Source: Trileptium ribeirensis (lineage: Eukaryota; Nematoda; Enoplea; Enoplida; Thoracostomopsidae). From it: 64,000 bases of DNA. This document shows, piece by piece, positions 23,673 through 34,992 of this stretch. The notes under the pieces are model-generated. The model ran no database searches. It was not told the DNA's origin and worked only from the letters and a program-made list of their open reading frames with translations. How positions within the stretch are numbered: the stretch's first letter is position 1; the number at the start of each line of letters is the position of its first letter. A program made the translations under genes and the position numbers. Where the stretch lies: contig JASANE010007372.1 in assembly GCA_030248225.1 (NCBI GenBank), positions 1 through 64,000 of the forward strand, written 5' to 3'.

Positions 23673-26600
23673 TCCTAAACTATTCATTAGATAAACTGGT
23701 GCGTCTCTTTACCAGTAAAAGACAATGCAAAGGTCATAGCATTTAGGATATTTAATGAAGAAAAAATATAGCATTTATTTAACTATTTGTGACGCTGCAG
23801 TGCTGTTTGCTATGCATTCCATCAATGAAAAAGATCAATTTGGAGTCAATAAAGAACTTGCGTTTGCAGTGATTTTGACTTTGGTTTTTCGCCGAGCGAA
23901 TGCTTACAAGACTCCGTCAAACAATAGACAGTCCATGCAACTTCTAAAGTTAAAGCTGTGAGCAAATATCCGGCCATGCTGAAGTAGGAATCGGAACTGT
24001 TAAATCTATTCAAAGCGGCTGTTCTGACTGTCCAAGAAGCCGTGCCCGAGAAGCAGAGTCACGTTGTAGTGTTTGTGAGAAATTTGTATGCCAACAACAG
24101 AAAATAATTGTGTGAAAACTGCTGAATTTGTTGACTGTGAAACAATGTTATATTAAATCAAAATTAGTTATTAACTTTTGAATAGGCTGCGACATAGAAT
24201 TTTTCCGAAAGAGTACTGGAGCACACCAGAGGGTACACAACCTAGCAAATAAGCGAGGATACACGAACTGTTGATGATGCTAATGTATTATTAGGCTACC
24301 TAAGGAGTATAATGACATATAAGACTCCTAAAGATACTCCGTTAGAAATCGTAAGAAGTTACAACTCATTAATTTTAGTAATTTTAGCTACTTTTCCTGA
24401 TTTTCCTCAACTTTATGACTTTAAGCGGTTTACGCGGAAGAAAATGTGACCATGGTCTGATATAATGAGATTCATGCACTATATGTTATATGTCTCAAAA
24501 TTAAAGTAAACGGCTAGACTATATATCGTGTATCTGAGAATCACCAAATGACGCCATCAACGCTACTTAGAGTATAGTCTGCTTGGCAACCGATAGGGAT
24601 CCAGGTAGGTAAAGTATAACTCGGTAGCCTATCTACCGCTTTCATTATAATCGATATGATAGAGAAGCGCATGAAATTCTGCACCGAAAAGTATTCGCGT
24701 TGCTTGATCGATTTCGTGACAGGTCACAGGATACGAATCGTCTGAGTACTTGTCCGGTAGACACAGTAACTATAAATTGTCATTTGTGGCAAGTTTTTGT
24801 CATCCACTGTCTCCTTTCTGCTTAACCAATGGGATGCATTTTGGGTAGGTTGTTGCTGTTTCCCGTAAATTTGATACTTTCGATTTCAGTCGCTGTCATA
24901 CCAATTTCAAGTACTTTACCGTTTATCTCTTTGTGAACGGCCGAGACGCCTCCTATTCCCGGAAGGCTGTATTTGTATTCTTGTATATTGGTAATAATCA
25001 TCATATAGGCAGGACAACATAAACCGGTTAAATATATTTACATTCACACACAAAAAAACTCTAGCAAATAAAGGACAAGGCATGACAACATACAAAGAGA
25101 TTAAATTAGCACATCCTCACACAAAAGTATATGCGAATGAAAAATGAACACGCGACACCTTGGGGTGGGGTTTCCAATAAATGTACCATATCAGCCACTT
25201 AATTACATACTTTACGAGTATTTTGTGTCCTCATCTCTATAACACACCAGTCTACAGGCGACGGCGAAACGTGGCAGCCCGGACCTGCCTTGTTACACAA
25301 GGATGATAGAGATGTAGATGGGTTCGGGTCAGCTCGGTTCGAACCTGAGCAGAGACATTCGGAACTTGCACTTTCAGTCTCCGACTCCACCATGGGTCGA
25401 CCCATACATGCGCATAGGGGCAGATAGAATAATTCGTGAGGTCCGAGGCGCCACGAGCAACAGGTCATCCGGGGGCGGGAGTGGCAGACCAGGGGAGTTG
25501 CTTTTACGACATTTTTTGGAACTCAATATTTTTCCTAATTTTGTCCGATTTTCCACGTTTTTTCCAATTTTTGGATAATTTCACCGAGAACCTTCTGCAC
25601 AAGGAAGGGAGGTATTGGCGGATAAAGCAATTTTTGGTGGGAAGGGCGCATAACCCCTTAAAGTCTTCATACCCTCACCCTGCAGGCGCGAAACTTTTGG
25701 CTAAATATGGTACAAGTGGTAAAAATTGGATCACATTCGTTATTAAAAATTTGGAAAAACACAAATTTAGTAGCTAATTGGCCCAAATCCACAAAGACCA
25801 TATCCTTTCAAAGTCGGCGGATTTCGCCGCCATAGACATCAACTTATCCTTGATCAACAAATTTTTGATGACACGACACAGGTCTGACTGAGCGAGGGGC
25901 CAAGGGCCCCTTCCCTGCTTCTCTCTGGATCGGATAGTGTGGGTGGGTTTAACTACTAAAGTGGACCTAGAAGAGAGAGACATGGTCCGACGACCGAGGA
26001 GTAGCAATTCACTACCGTCAACCAGTATAAGCGTGTATGAGACGGCGCTTTTGACACAGAAAATGAGTTGTACCATAAATTTGAGCCTCGGCGAAGTCTT
26101 GCAATATGTGTCAATGTTTTTAGTGTTAGCAATGTTGTTTTGAATGAGAACTTCTGGTCTTTTTATTTCTTAACTGAAGCAGAAATATCGATAACATTAA
26201 CACAACATTGAGTGAAGCAACATGAGAATAGGCATACTGTTGAAATTTGAGCCGAACCAATCGAGCCGCTGATAAGACGTGCTTAAAGCGCAAACTACGC
26301 TGATATTTGCCTGACAAAAATTGGTCTCCCAATTAACTGATAAAAGAAGTGATTCCGTCATATTGCTATCATAAAAGCAAGTCAGCCATAGATATACCTA
26401 AAAAGTTTCAGCCAAAGCGACACAACCAGGGAACAAAATAGCGGGGCAACGAAAGGCTTTTCGGCGTTTCGAGAAATGCTTATGGGGTAGCTGGGCTTTC
26501 TGACTTTCGACTTTTGACCTGTCATGAGGACGTAGCCGGGCGCTCTTGGTGCTATGAGCATGTATGATGGTTACTGATCTTGCAGCCAAATAATATACAT

Positions 26601-28849
26601 GTTTACGTTATGTAAACTGGTCAGAAACAAACAGTTAATATGGCTAAGATACGGTCGAAATATGTTAGCATTAAATAGAAACATAAAGCTTCGGTTATGG
26701 CGACTATAAAGTGCAATGACAAAAAATTTGACGGATCAGCCTGACACGGTCGTCCACAGTGACCAAAACATCACGTAACCGTCTTTCACTTCCTCAATAG
26801 CTATTTGCGAAACTCGCTCTTGTTTCGTTGAATCGATGAGATATGAGAGAATACATTACATTCATATTGTGTACCTGGTTGATAAATACTAACAAAACGT
26901 AGTAAAACTGGAATTCTCTGTAGTTATAAGTTATCATAGCAAGATTTTAAAAAGATTTTCAAGATTTTAAATAGATTTTGTTTTCGTAGATATTGTTTAT
27001 TAATACTTTTACTTTAATTGACTTAGCTAGGGAAATGGTCTTCGCGCCTTAAATTGCTTCCAATATTATTTTAGTGGGATGCATCTACTAGGCTACGCGG
27101 TCGAATCCCAGTCCAAACCCGCCCCAAAACCCCAAAACTTCCTAAAAACGCAGTGTTATCACCATTTTGTTTATTATATCCCTCCCTCCGTTTTGCGTCC
27201 TTGTTTTTGGTTTTGTTTCTTGTTTTCTATTGTTTTCTTTCACCTAATTTGCATAAATTGCATCCGAAGATGTCGGGGGTCTACTATGCTAGCAGGGGTC
27301 CTGGGGCTAAAATCCCACTTTTTGTCTCTTTTTTCACTAGTTTATTATATGTCTCCCTGGGTTTTCAGTTTTTCAAAACTTTATAAAATTTATAAAATTT
27401 GTTCCTTATATTTCATCTAATTTGCATAAAACGCTTTTGTTTCACTCACTACCTATGTCTAACCTAAGCTTGTTTTAGTTTCAGTTGTTGTTCAGATGCT
27501 GCGGAGTGCAGACGCAGTTCAGAGAGTTTAATAATTTTAACGTGTTGCGTAATCAGTCTGTGTTTCCCTACTTTTAGGCTACATAGCTAAGTGTTTTATT
27601 TATGTCATCAAAGCTCTCATACTAGCGTCTTTTTTACTTATGCGAGATTATTGGTCAAGCGCATCGGCAGCATAGTTTTACTGGTGGCTCATATGAGCAA
27701 TCGCAGTTCTTCAAGGTGTTGACACGCAAAGAATAGCGTTGTTTTTGGAAAACCTGGTTTTGTCACCATTTTTAGTCCGTAATCGGATGAAGTTTGGTAT
27801 CGGTATTTGCGAAAGCTTATGCGAGTATAAGAACTACACACATAAGTATTTTAATACTGGTTAATACCTACATTAATAATATTAGCTTCCTAGAAAAATA
27901 TCGATAGAAAGTGGCAATAGTTATAATAGGGGCGATAGAGTAGTTAATTTAGGTTAGTAATACGTTAAAAATCTGGGCCCCATGGAGTCGAGTGAGCAAC
28001 ACCAGAGCGAGAATATAGGTGGGACTCGAATAAATTAGTAGTACTGCTGCGACGTCTAACAGCCGTCCGGGGTCGGCGGCGCGGGTAATACTGATCTTGA
28101 GTAGACCGTTTGAGTAAGAGGTTAGGAATCGATTATCCCCATCGAGCGTCCAGTCGATCCCACGGACCATTCTTGGTCAGCCGTCCGGCGGCCTCGAATC
28201 TCTAGTACGAGCAGCCGTCCGAGTCTTGTATGAATTGAGAAACTTCAACTGCACAGTAGTCGACCGCTACCATACAGTTTTAGTAACGTAGTCTGGCAAC
28301 CGTCCGGGGTCAACTTGTTTAACATAACCGGCACTATTAGTGTAAACTTTGGCTTAGGTTGAGGTAATTATATAATCGCATGGCACACCAGCCAACCGGG
28401 GGTGTGCTGTGTAAACCCACAAGTGTTTAATAAAGTAACGGATAACCTAACTTAGAATCACTATCGCTCAATTATAACTCTTAAACACTGGTTGCTATAA
28501 CTTAGGGTTAAGCACTAGGCCAATTACTCGGTAGCTTTAACTTATCTGAAATCTAAAGTACTAAAATAGGATCGTCGAGTATACTGAACGAGTGGCCGAA
28601 AAGCACTAGAGCAAAGATTATACGTCAGACTGTGCAATAGCTTCAAGAAGTCAGGCTGTGCAAGAGAGAAAGTCGGAATGTGCAAATTCTAACACCAGAC
28701 TGTGCAATTATTGTCGGTGTAAGATTAGCGTGAACAAAAAATACGGTGCTAAAGAATAGTGTCGCAGCTTTTCATTGCGAGCCTAAGAACGATATCGCGC
28801 GTTGATACGGTTATCAAAACGGGTACTGTAAGCGGTCTATGAGTGACAG
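23673..28849. other. No recognisable gene; a few short repeats
   Basis: No frame longer than 113 codons and none with a domain. Between 28025 and 28310 the motif CAGCCGTCCG or CAACCGTCCG recurs four times, and near 28625-28715 AGACTGTGCAA-like pieces recur four times; both may belong to the regulatory or LTR region of the retroelement to the right. Confidence 0.5.
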
Positions 28850-28960
28850 TATTAGTGCCTAATATTTTATCTTACTTTGGAATAAATATTCCTATTACGC
28901 GTTTGTTGCTCAATTGTCCGGAACTCGAGCAATAGAGCCGAGTAAGGATCACGCCGCGTC
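28850..28960 (+). repeat. Possible diverged LTR fragment, left copy
   Basis: Shares an ordered set of short blocks with 33680-33785: GTGCCT, an A/T-rich block, AATAAATATT (28881-28890) and GATCACGCCG (28947-28956), with nearly equal spacing (66 against 63 bp). The AATAAA could be a polyadenylation signal of an LTR. The two sit on either side of the gag remnants. Similarity is weak, so this is tentative. Confidence 0.3.
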
Positions 28961-29400
28961 GCGAAATATAGGGCACGAGTACCGCTCACGAAAAGAAAGA
29001 CACACGCCATACAAAGCGTTCCACTGGCAGTCTACTGGCCACATCTCGAACCGCACAATCTTTCGGTGACGTATATATCCCGTCCCGTTTTAAATACCGA
29101 TAGCCGTCATAAGGAAAAATCCCCATCCAACCCCTACTGCCAACAAAACAACATAAAATAACATGCTGACCACGATGTTGTGTAAAAGTGGGACAATTTA
29201 AAAATAAAATATAAGTGGTCAGTATTTTTCGAAAATTCAAAAAATAACCCCCTAACCTAAATAAGGCAGAAGCCAAAATAGAAGCTATTTATACGGTAGT
29301 AGCAATTAATAGGCCTCATAACCAGGACATTTTTACGCAAGCCTGTTCAAATCTTAAAATATTAAATGCTCTTCAGAGAACACCACCTAGTGCAGCAATT

Positions 29401-29765
29401 GTGAAAGAATCGACGAAAGAAAGAAAAGAACGTCGAAAATGGAAAACCGACGACGACAAGTCAGAACACAATGGAAGAACCAAAAGAAACAAATCAAGAA
29501 GTACAATGGAGCCAGAAAGCCAAGAGCAACAACAAAACGGAAGAAGCTTACAAGAAACGTACACCGAAACGTTTCCAGAAGAAACAAGCATCGACGAACT
29601 ATTTACAACAATGAGAGAACGGGAAAAAGAAACCCGAAAATTATGCAATTACTTCAACAACAAAAAGAAAGACAGTTACAACTTATAAATCTGCATGCAA
29701 CTTTGACCAAAGAATTACAACATTTATATATATATATATGTCAAAGCTTCTATCAAAACGAATGA
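29401..29765 (+). pseudogene. Possible start of the second retrotransposon gag (charged, Lys/Gln-rich)
   Basis: Two overlapping open frames of 95 and 108 residues, rich in Lys, Arg, Glu and Gln, with no known domain. They lie just upstream of the 21-bp array and the capsid-like segment and could encode the N-terminus of that gag. Function is not recognisable from sequence alone. Confidence 0.3.
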
Positions 29766-29950
29766 GATCCCGCCGGCACAACCAAGGAAAGAATCACAAA
29801 GCGCCGACGTTTAAAGGAACCGAAAGGTGGCAAGACAACGAAAGTTAACGAAGGTCCTTCAACCGAGGTCAAGTACGTATGGCGCCGAACAACCACAAAG
29901 AATAGGAGCAAGTACACTCAATAACAATTACAATCAATGATCAAGAAGTC

Positions 29951-30900
29951 GGTGCAAAAAGAAGCGCAGTCGAGACCTATGAACAACAACCGAGTGCAAA
30001 CCAAATACGACTCAATGCAAGCCGAGATCGATTTGATATAAACGGTGAAAAATTCGGCGCAATTCAAGACCAAGCCGATGCAAGTTACGACCATTACGGT
30101 GCAATCATAGAACGACCCGGTGTCAATTCAAAGCGATACAGCGAAAACCGAGATCAAGTTGAGACAAACGGTGATCAATATGGTACAAATAAAGACCAAT
30201 ACGGTACAATTCTAAGACGATACAATGCAAGTCGAGAACAAACGAAATTACGATCATTTTGGTGCAACTGCAGAGCGGCTCGGTGCACTACCAATGCGAA
30301 ATAATGAAAACCGAAACCAAATCGAGACAAGCGGCAATCAATTCGGTGCAAAGAAAGACCAACGCGATGCAGTCCAAACACGATTCGTTACGAACCGAGA
30401 ACAACCCGAAATGAACTACGATCAAATCGGTGCAGGTAAGAAAACAATTCGTGCAATCCAAAGCCGATTCAACGCAAACAATGATCAACCCGATATAGAT
30501 TTTGATCAATTCGGTTCAATTCAAATGTAAACCCGGAACAAATCGGTGCAAGTTATAATGAATACGGTGCAAACCAGTATCGAATCAGCACGAATCAAAC
30601 GCGACATAATACAAATCAAGGCCAATGCGACATGAACTACGAACAGTTCGGCACAAATCTAGAACTATTCGGTGTAATTCAAGACCTACCCGGTGCAAAC
30701 AAAGAACGTACCGGTGCAAATCAAACGACGAGTGCATAGAACCAAGCACAAATTCAGAGCGCTGTAACAAATTGCGGTGCAAACCAAAACCCAAATGGAT
30801 ACAACCCAACATAAACACTACATGTGACGACGACCTGCGGCCCAAAGTCAAACGGCAAGCACATGGAACCAAGTGCAAACTACAGCAACCGGTGCAATAC
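29951..30900 (+). repeat. 21-bp tandem array (7-residue repeat), about 45 diverged units
   Basis: The heptamer GGTGCAA or a near variant recurs in exact 21-bp register, for example at 30056, 30077, 30098, then 30182, 30203, 30224, then 30261, 30282, 30303, 30324, 30345, 30366, then 30429, 30450, 30471. Only a few indels shift the register. Translated in the frame of 30225-30530 it gives diverged heptapeptides of the type G-A-x-x-(D/R)-(Q/R)-(F/I). It precedes a capsid-like gag segment and is interrupted at 30909 by a hAT insertion. Confidence 0.85.
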
Positions 30901-30908
30901 AAAACGAC

Positions 30909-32154
30909 CAGGGAATAACCGGAACCGAAATTTACCGGAACCAGCAACCGGAACTGTCCATTTAAACCGGATCCGGAACCAGCAACCGGAACTGTCCATT
31001 TAAACCGGATCCGGAACCAGCAAACGGAACTGTCCATTTAAACCGGATCCGGAACCGGAACCTGGTCTTCGAAATTTATATATTGTAAAACAGATGATGG
31101 AAGAAATGAAAGTATAGTGGATTTAAAATTCACTAAAAATAACTTCTACATTAAACTTAATGTATTGCGATGGTATTATTGCCTTTCTGAAACTTTAAAG
31201 AGACCGAGGAAGCTAATAATGTTTATTTATCGATCAAATATGTCGGCTTTTGGACATTCAGAGCAAAAAATGTCTTCCACTATACACCATTGCGTATACT
31301 GCGTCAAATCGAATGTGCTTACAAAGCTTGCAACGTAGAATACACACTTTCGCTCTGTCTCCAGTCGCTTCCCTTTACTACACATACGTTTGTTGCATGT
31401 TCTTCTGTAGGAAACTTAAAATTATTGGTTTATATGATTCTAAGAGAAAATAATAGATAGAATGTAATTTTCTAATCAGTGGTCAGAGACATTGTTCAGG
31501 CTAGCGTTGGACTAACAGTGCCTGTCAGTTAGATCATAATGATGATAACTTTCTAATCAGAATGCTATAAATGAGACACATTGTGATGCTGCTCGCACAG
31601 TTTCAATAAATACAGCTCATTGCCAAGAAAGGAATTTCTAGCTGCGTTGCAGATAACGTTATTTTACTTCAATTTAGACTGATTTACCAAGTTTACAAGC
31701 GCACTGGCGGGTGCTTGACGCAATTTATGTTAGCCAAGCATACCCTAAGTACTTCTGCGTAAGCCATGCTCTGTTAGCGAGTTGGACCGGTTTAATTCAA
31801 AAGTATCACACAGACTTCTGGATGTGTAAAATAGCTGCTACAATCATCGACCTGGCTTTAATTTAACAAACTCCTGCAGGATATTATAAAAAATTCCTGC
31901 TCAAATTATGTGCCCTACATACGTTTCACACGGCAAATTGGTTAGTTAATCTTTTCTTTTGCTTGGTTGTATTGGAGCTTGATCATTGTATAATATATAT
32001 TACATATGTTTGGATTACAGGATGATGCAAAAAACGTGGAAAATTTCAAACAATTTTTAAACCGGAATTCCGGTTCCGGTGTGGTTTTTGCCCTTTGCCG
32101 GAACCGCAACCGGAACACGATTTTCGCCGGAACCGGAATTCCGATTACTCCCAG
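30909..32154. mobile_element. Non-autonomous hAT element, 1,246 bp, with perfect 8-bp target duplication
   Basis: The left end begins CAGGGAATAACCGGAACC and the right end, read in reverse, CTGGGAGTAATCGGAA. Both ends are rich in CCGGAACC/GGTTCCGG motifs. The 8 bases AAAACGAC flank it on both sides (30901-30908 and 32155-32162), the expected target duplication for hAT transposons, which also typically start CAG(G). No transposase is encoded. It contains three 38-bp tandem units at 30935-31048. It is inserted in the gag 21-bp array. Confidence 0.85.
30935..31048. repeat. Three tandem 38-bp units inside the hAT left end
   Basis: Units start at 30935, 30973 and 31011. Each holds CCGGAACCAGCAACCGGAAC followed by TGTCCATTTAAACCGGAT, with one substitution in the third. 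The shorter relative at 33829 has only one equivalent unit, so this is a local expansion of the subterminal region. Confidence 0.9.
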
Positions 32155-32160
32155 AAAACG

Positions 32161-33105
32161 ACGCATTTGGATATTACGGTGCGACGCCTATGGTACCGCC
32201 GTACAATCTAATCCCACGCGCGGGAAACAATTCGATGATCAACCCCGGAGTACCGTTAGCACAACACCGTCTATATGTCAACTACATCAACCACAACAAA
32301 AAACGACAACGAGTCAAATCAACGATTTGATGACAATGAATCAACAATTGATCGCAGTAGTGACCAAAGAAACGCTTCAAGTATCGAATACAACGCAACA
32401 ATCAAGCGATCATGGTCAAGTTGGAGAACGATGTTCATAATTTATAACCGTACAAGGGCGACACAAGCTTCGAGAAATTTCGAAGAACTCGAACAAGCAC
32501 TGGTTCAAGATGGAATTGACGAAGAACAAAAGAAGTTGCGAGTTCTGAAAGCAAACATGAGTGGTAAAGCAGAAGCATACTTGGAAGTCCTGACGCTTGA
32601 AAAAGCCAAGGAACTCAGCAACTACAGTGAATTGGTCAAAACGTTCCAAGAAAGATTAGATATACCGAAGATGTTGACGAATCACATGAACAAGGTGCAA
32701 TGTTTACGACAAACTGGAACGATCAAAGACTTCGTTGATGGACTACGGGTCTACAGAAAGACACCTGACCACGAAAGGCATACCGGAACCAATCGTCGAA
32801 TAAGTCCTCAAGTCAGTGTTGATCACCGGGTTAAAGAACGAAACCCGAAACCGACTATCCGTGACAAAGTAAGAAACCTTCGCAAGGTTGACAGAGAAAG
32901 CCGAAGCGGCGGAGAACCTCAACCAACAGCTGACTCAAGGATTGGAAAGTACAAGCGAGCAAGAACCCAGACATCGAGCAATCCAATCGAACCGACCGAG
33001 TCAACCGAATGTCACTCAAACGAGATTAAGTACGGACCAATGGATATCGCGACCGAGGATACAAAGACCACAAACGCATTAGCGACCACAGCGGTGGAGT
33101 AACTA
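32161..33105 (+). pseudogene. LTR-type retrotransposon gag capsid region, copy 1
   Basis: After the hAT insertion the coding sequence continues. A Gln/Asn-rich part leads into a capsid-like domain: GIDEEQKKLRVLKANMSGKA EAYLEVL, KTFQERLDIP and CLRQTGTIKDFVDGLRVY. This fits the pattern of retrotransposon gag (matrix of helices with a G-K-A block). A frameshift near 32460 separates the expected start of the domain from the rest. Downstream it degenerates. No RT or protease of this element is seen. Confidence 0.6.
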
Positions 33106-33109
33106 ACCG

Positions 33110-33520
33110 ATGCAAGTACGTCAACCGCAACAACAACAAACCATGAAACCGTGGGCGACACCGATACCGATGATACCAATTCAAATCGGCACGGATTATC
33201 AGCAATCGATGCAACCATATTATGGACAAGCGGGACTGCAACAACCGTTACTGCAAACGATGCAACCGGTGCAAGTACCGCAACAAACAATGCAACCACA
33301 AATGAATTGGCAACAACCACAAAGAATGCTAGCACCGATCGCAAACCAACAGCAACAGAACCGACAAACGGTAATGAATCAAAAAGATGGAGAACAAAGT
33401 TCGTAATTTACAACCGTACAAGGGGGACACAAGCTTCCAGAAATTCCAAGGAATCGAAAAAGCACTGGCTCAAGATGAATTGACGAAGAACAAGAGAAGT
33501 TGCTCAAAAGACGCGTAATA
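33110..33520 (+). pseudogene. Second, partial copy of the same gag segment
   Basis: A Gln/Pro/Met-rich stretch (for example QTMQPVQVPQQTMQPQMNWQ) is followed at 33405-33506 by a near-duplicate of 32441-32542, with the same order: NRTRGTQASRN, then a Lys/Glu-rich end. Two gag N-terminal to capsid junctions in tandem indicate a duplication or two nested element copies. Confidence 0.6.
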
Positions 33521-33679
33521 GAATTAGCTATACCTAAACCTTAAATAATAGAAAATATATAATTCAGAGCACTGAGTGCCTACTTCAAGAAAAAAATAGC
33601 TGAAAGTTTGGACATTTCGAGGTGTAAAGAAACAAAATTACTGGTGATAAGCATAGCCTAATCATTTGTGATGCTAAAG

Positions 33680-33785
33680 AACTGTGCCTTACGTGTATCT
33701 TAATATTTTAAATAAATATTTCACTGGTAGCTTTGGTGTTCTCATTTGTCTAAAATCAGAGTGAATCGAGCTAGATCACGCCGAT
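33680..33785 (+). repeat. Possible diverged LTR fragment, right copy
   Basis: Counterpart of 28850-28960, with AATAAATATT at 33711-33720 and GATCACGCCG at 33774-33783. If correct, the gag-only element between them is a decayed, coding-poor LTR retrotransposon. Confidence 0.3.
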
Positions 33786-33828
33786 ACGCCAAATTGAATC
33801 GCATCATTGCTAAAGAATAGGCGCACGC

Positions 33829-34415
33829 CAGGGAATAACCGGAACCGGAACCGTCCATTTAAACCGGATCCGGAACCGGAACTTGGTCTTCGAAATTTAT
33901 ATATAGTAAAACAGATGAAGGGAGAAATCAATGTATAATGGATTTAAAATGCTTTAAAAATAACTTTTACATTAAACTTAAAGTATTACGATGGTATTAT
34001 GTATTGCCTTTCTGAAACTTTAAAGAGACTGAGGAAGCTAATGTTTATTTATCGATCAAATATGTCGATTTTTGGACACCCACAACAAAAAATGTCTTCC
34101 ACTATACACCATTGCGTATACTGCGTCAAATCTAATGTGCTTACAAAGCTTGTAGCGTAGAATACACACTTTCGCTCTGTCTCTAGTCGCCTTCCTTTAC
34201 TACACATACGTTTGTTACATGTTCTTCTGTAGGAAACTTGAAATTATTGGTTTATATGATTCTAAGAGAAAATGTAAAAGTTATTTTTAATGCATTTTAA
34301 ATCCACTATACCTTCATTTTTTCCATCATCTGTTTGACTATATTTAAATTTCGAAGACCAGGTTCCGGTTCCGGATCCGGTTTAAGTGGACGGTTCCGGT
34401 TCCGCTTATTCCCTG
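33829..34415. mobile_element. Short hAT relative (587 bp) with long inverted ends
   Basis: Starts CAGGGAATAACCGGAACCGG and ends with the inverse of CAGGGAATAAGCGGAACCGG. The inverted similarity extends over more than 100 bp (CCGTCC...TTTAAACCGGATCC...CTTCGAAATTTA). The interior from about 33890 to 34275 is nearly identical to 31072-31450 of the larger hAT element, so both belong to one family. The flanking 8-mers (gcgcacgc and ctaagcgg) do not match, so the target duplication is lost or the copy was rearranged. Confidence 0.8.
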
Positions 34416-34992
34416 CTAAGCGGGGGTTTAGACCCAAAATCGTGCCAGTTCTTTATTTTCAGCATTTTAAGAACGTACCATTTTTAGTTTCTTAGAGTCC
34501 CGGAAATCTAGCTAGCGGGGTCGCCAACATAGATTGGTAATTTTAGTTAGCCCAAGCCCTCGTTTTACTTTGTTTTTGCTTCCTTTCGATTTTGTTAATT
34601 TTATTAAGCTATAATATTTTGATGAATTGTGCTTCCTTTGACTTTAGTTTTGAGTTGATTTTGAGAGAACGTAAATTATATCTGCTTGCTGGTTTAGTAT
34701 GGTGAAACTATTGTCGGTTTCTACGCGAAATTAGGGCTGTTGCAATTTTACTTGATTCCCAGAAATACTATCGTAGAGGTTTATTTGATAGGCTAACCGT
34801 CGGATTTCATTCGGATTCATGAAACAACGTGCAAAGAGTCACTTGTTTTTAATACGATCTTGGAAAAACACGAGATAGTGTTAAAGGTTCATATATATAC
34901 ACAAAACAACTATATATTCGGTGTAACTGACGCATAACTGCTCGGCGTTTAAAACATTGATATATTTTTAATACGAGTTAGGGTTTATTTAT

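Noticed and set aside
30585..31037. 150-residue - strand frame rich in Leu-His-Arg repeats
   Set aside because: It is the antisense of the 21-bp gag array and the hAT end repeats.
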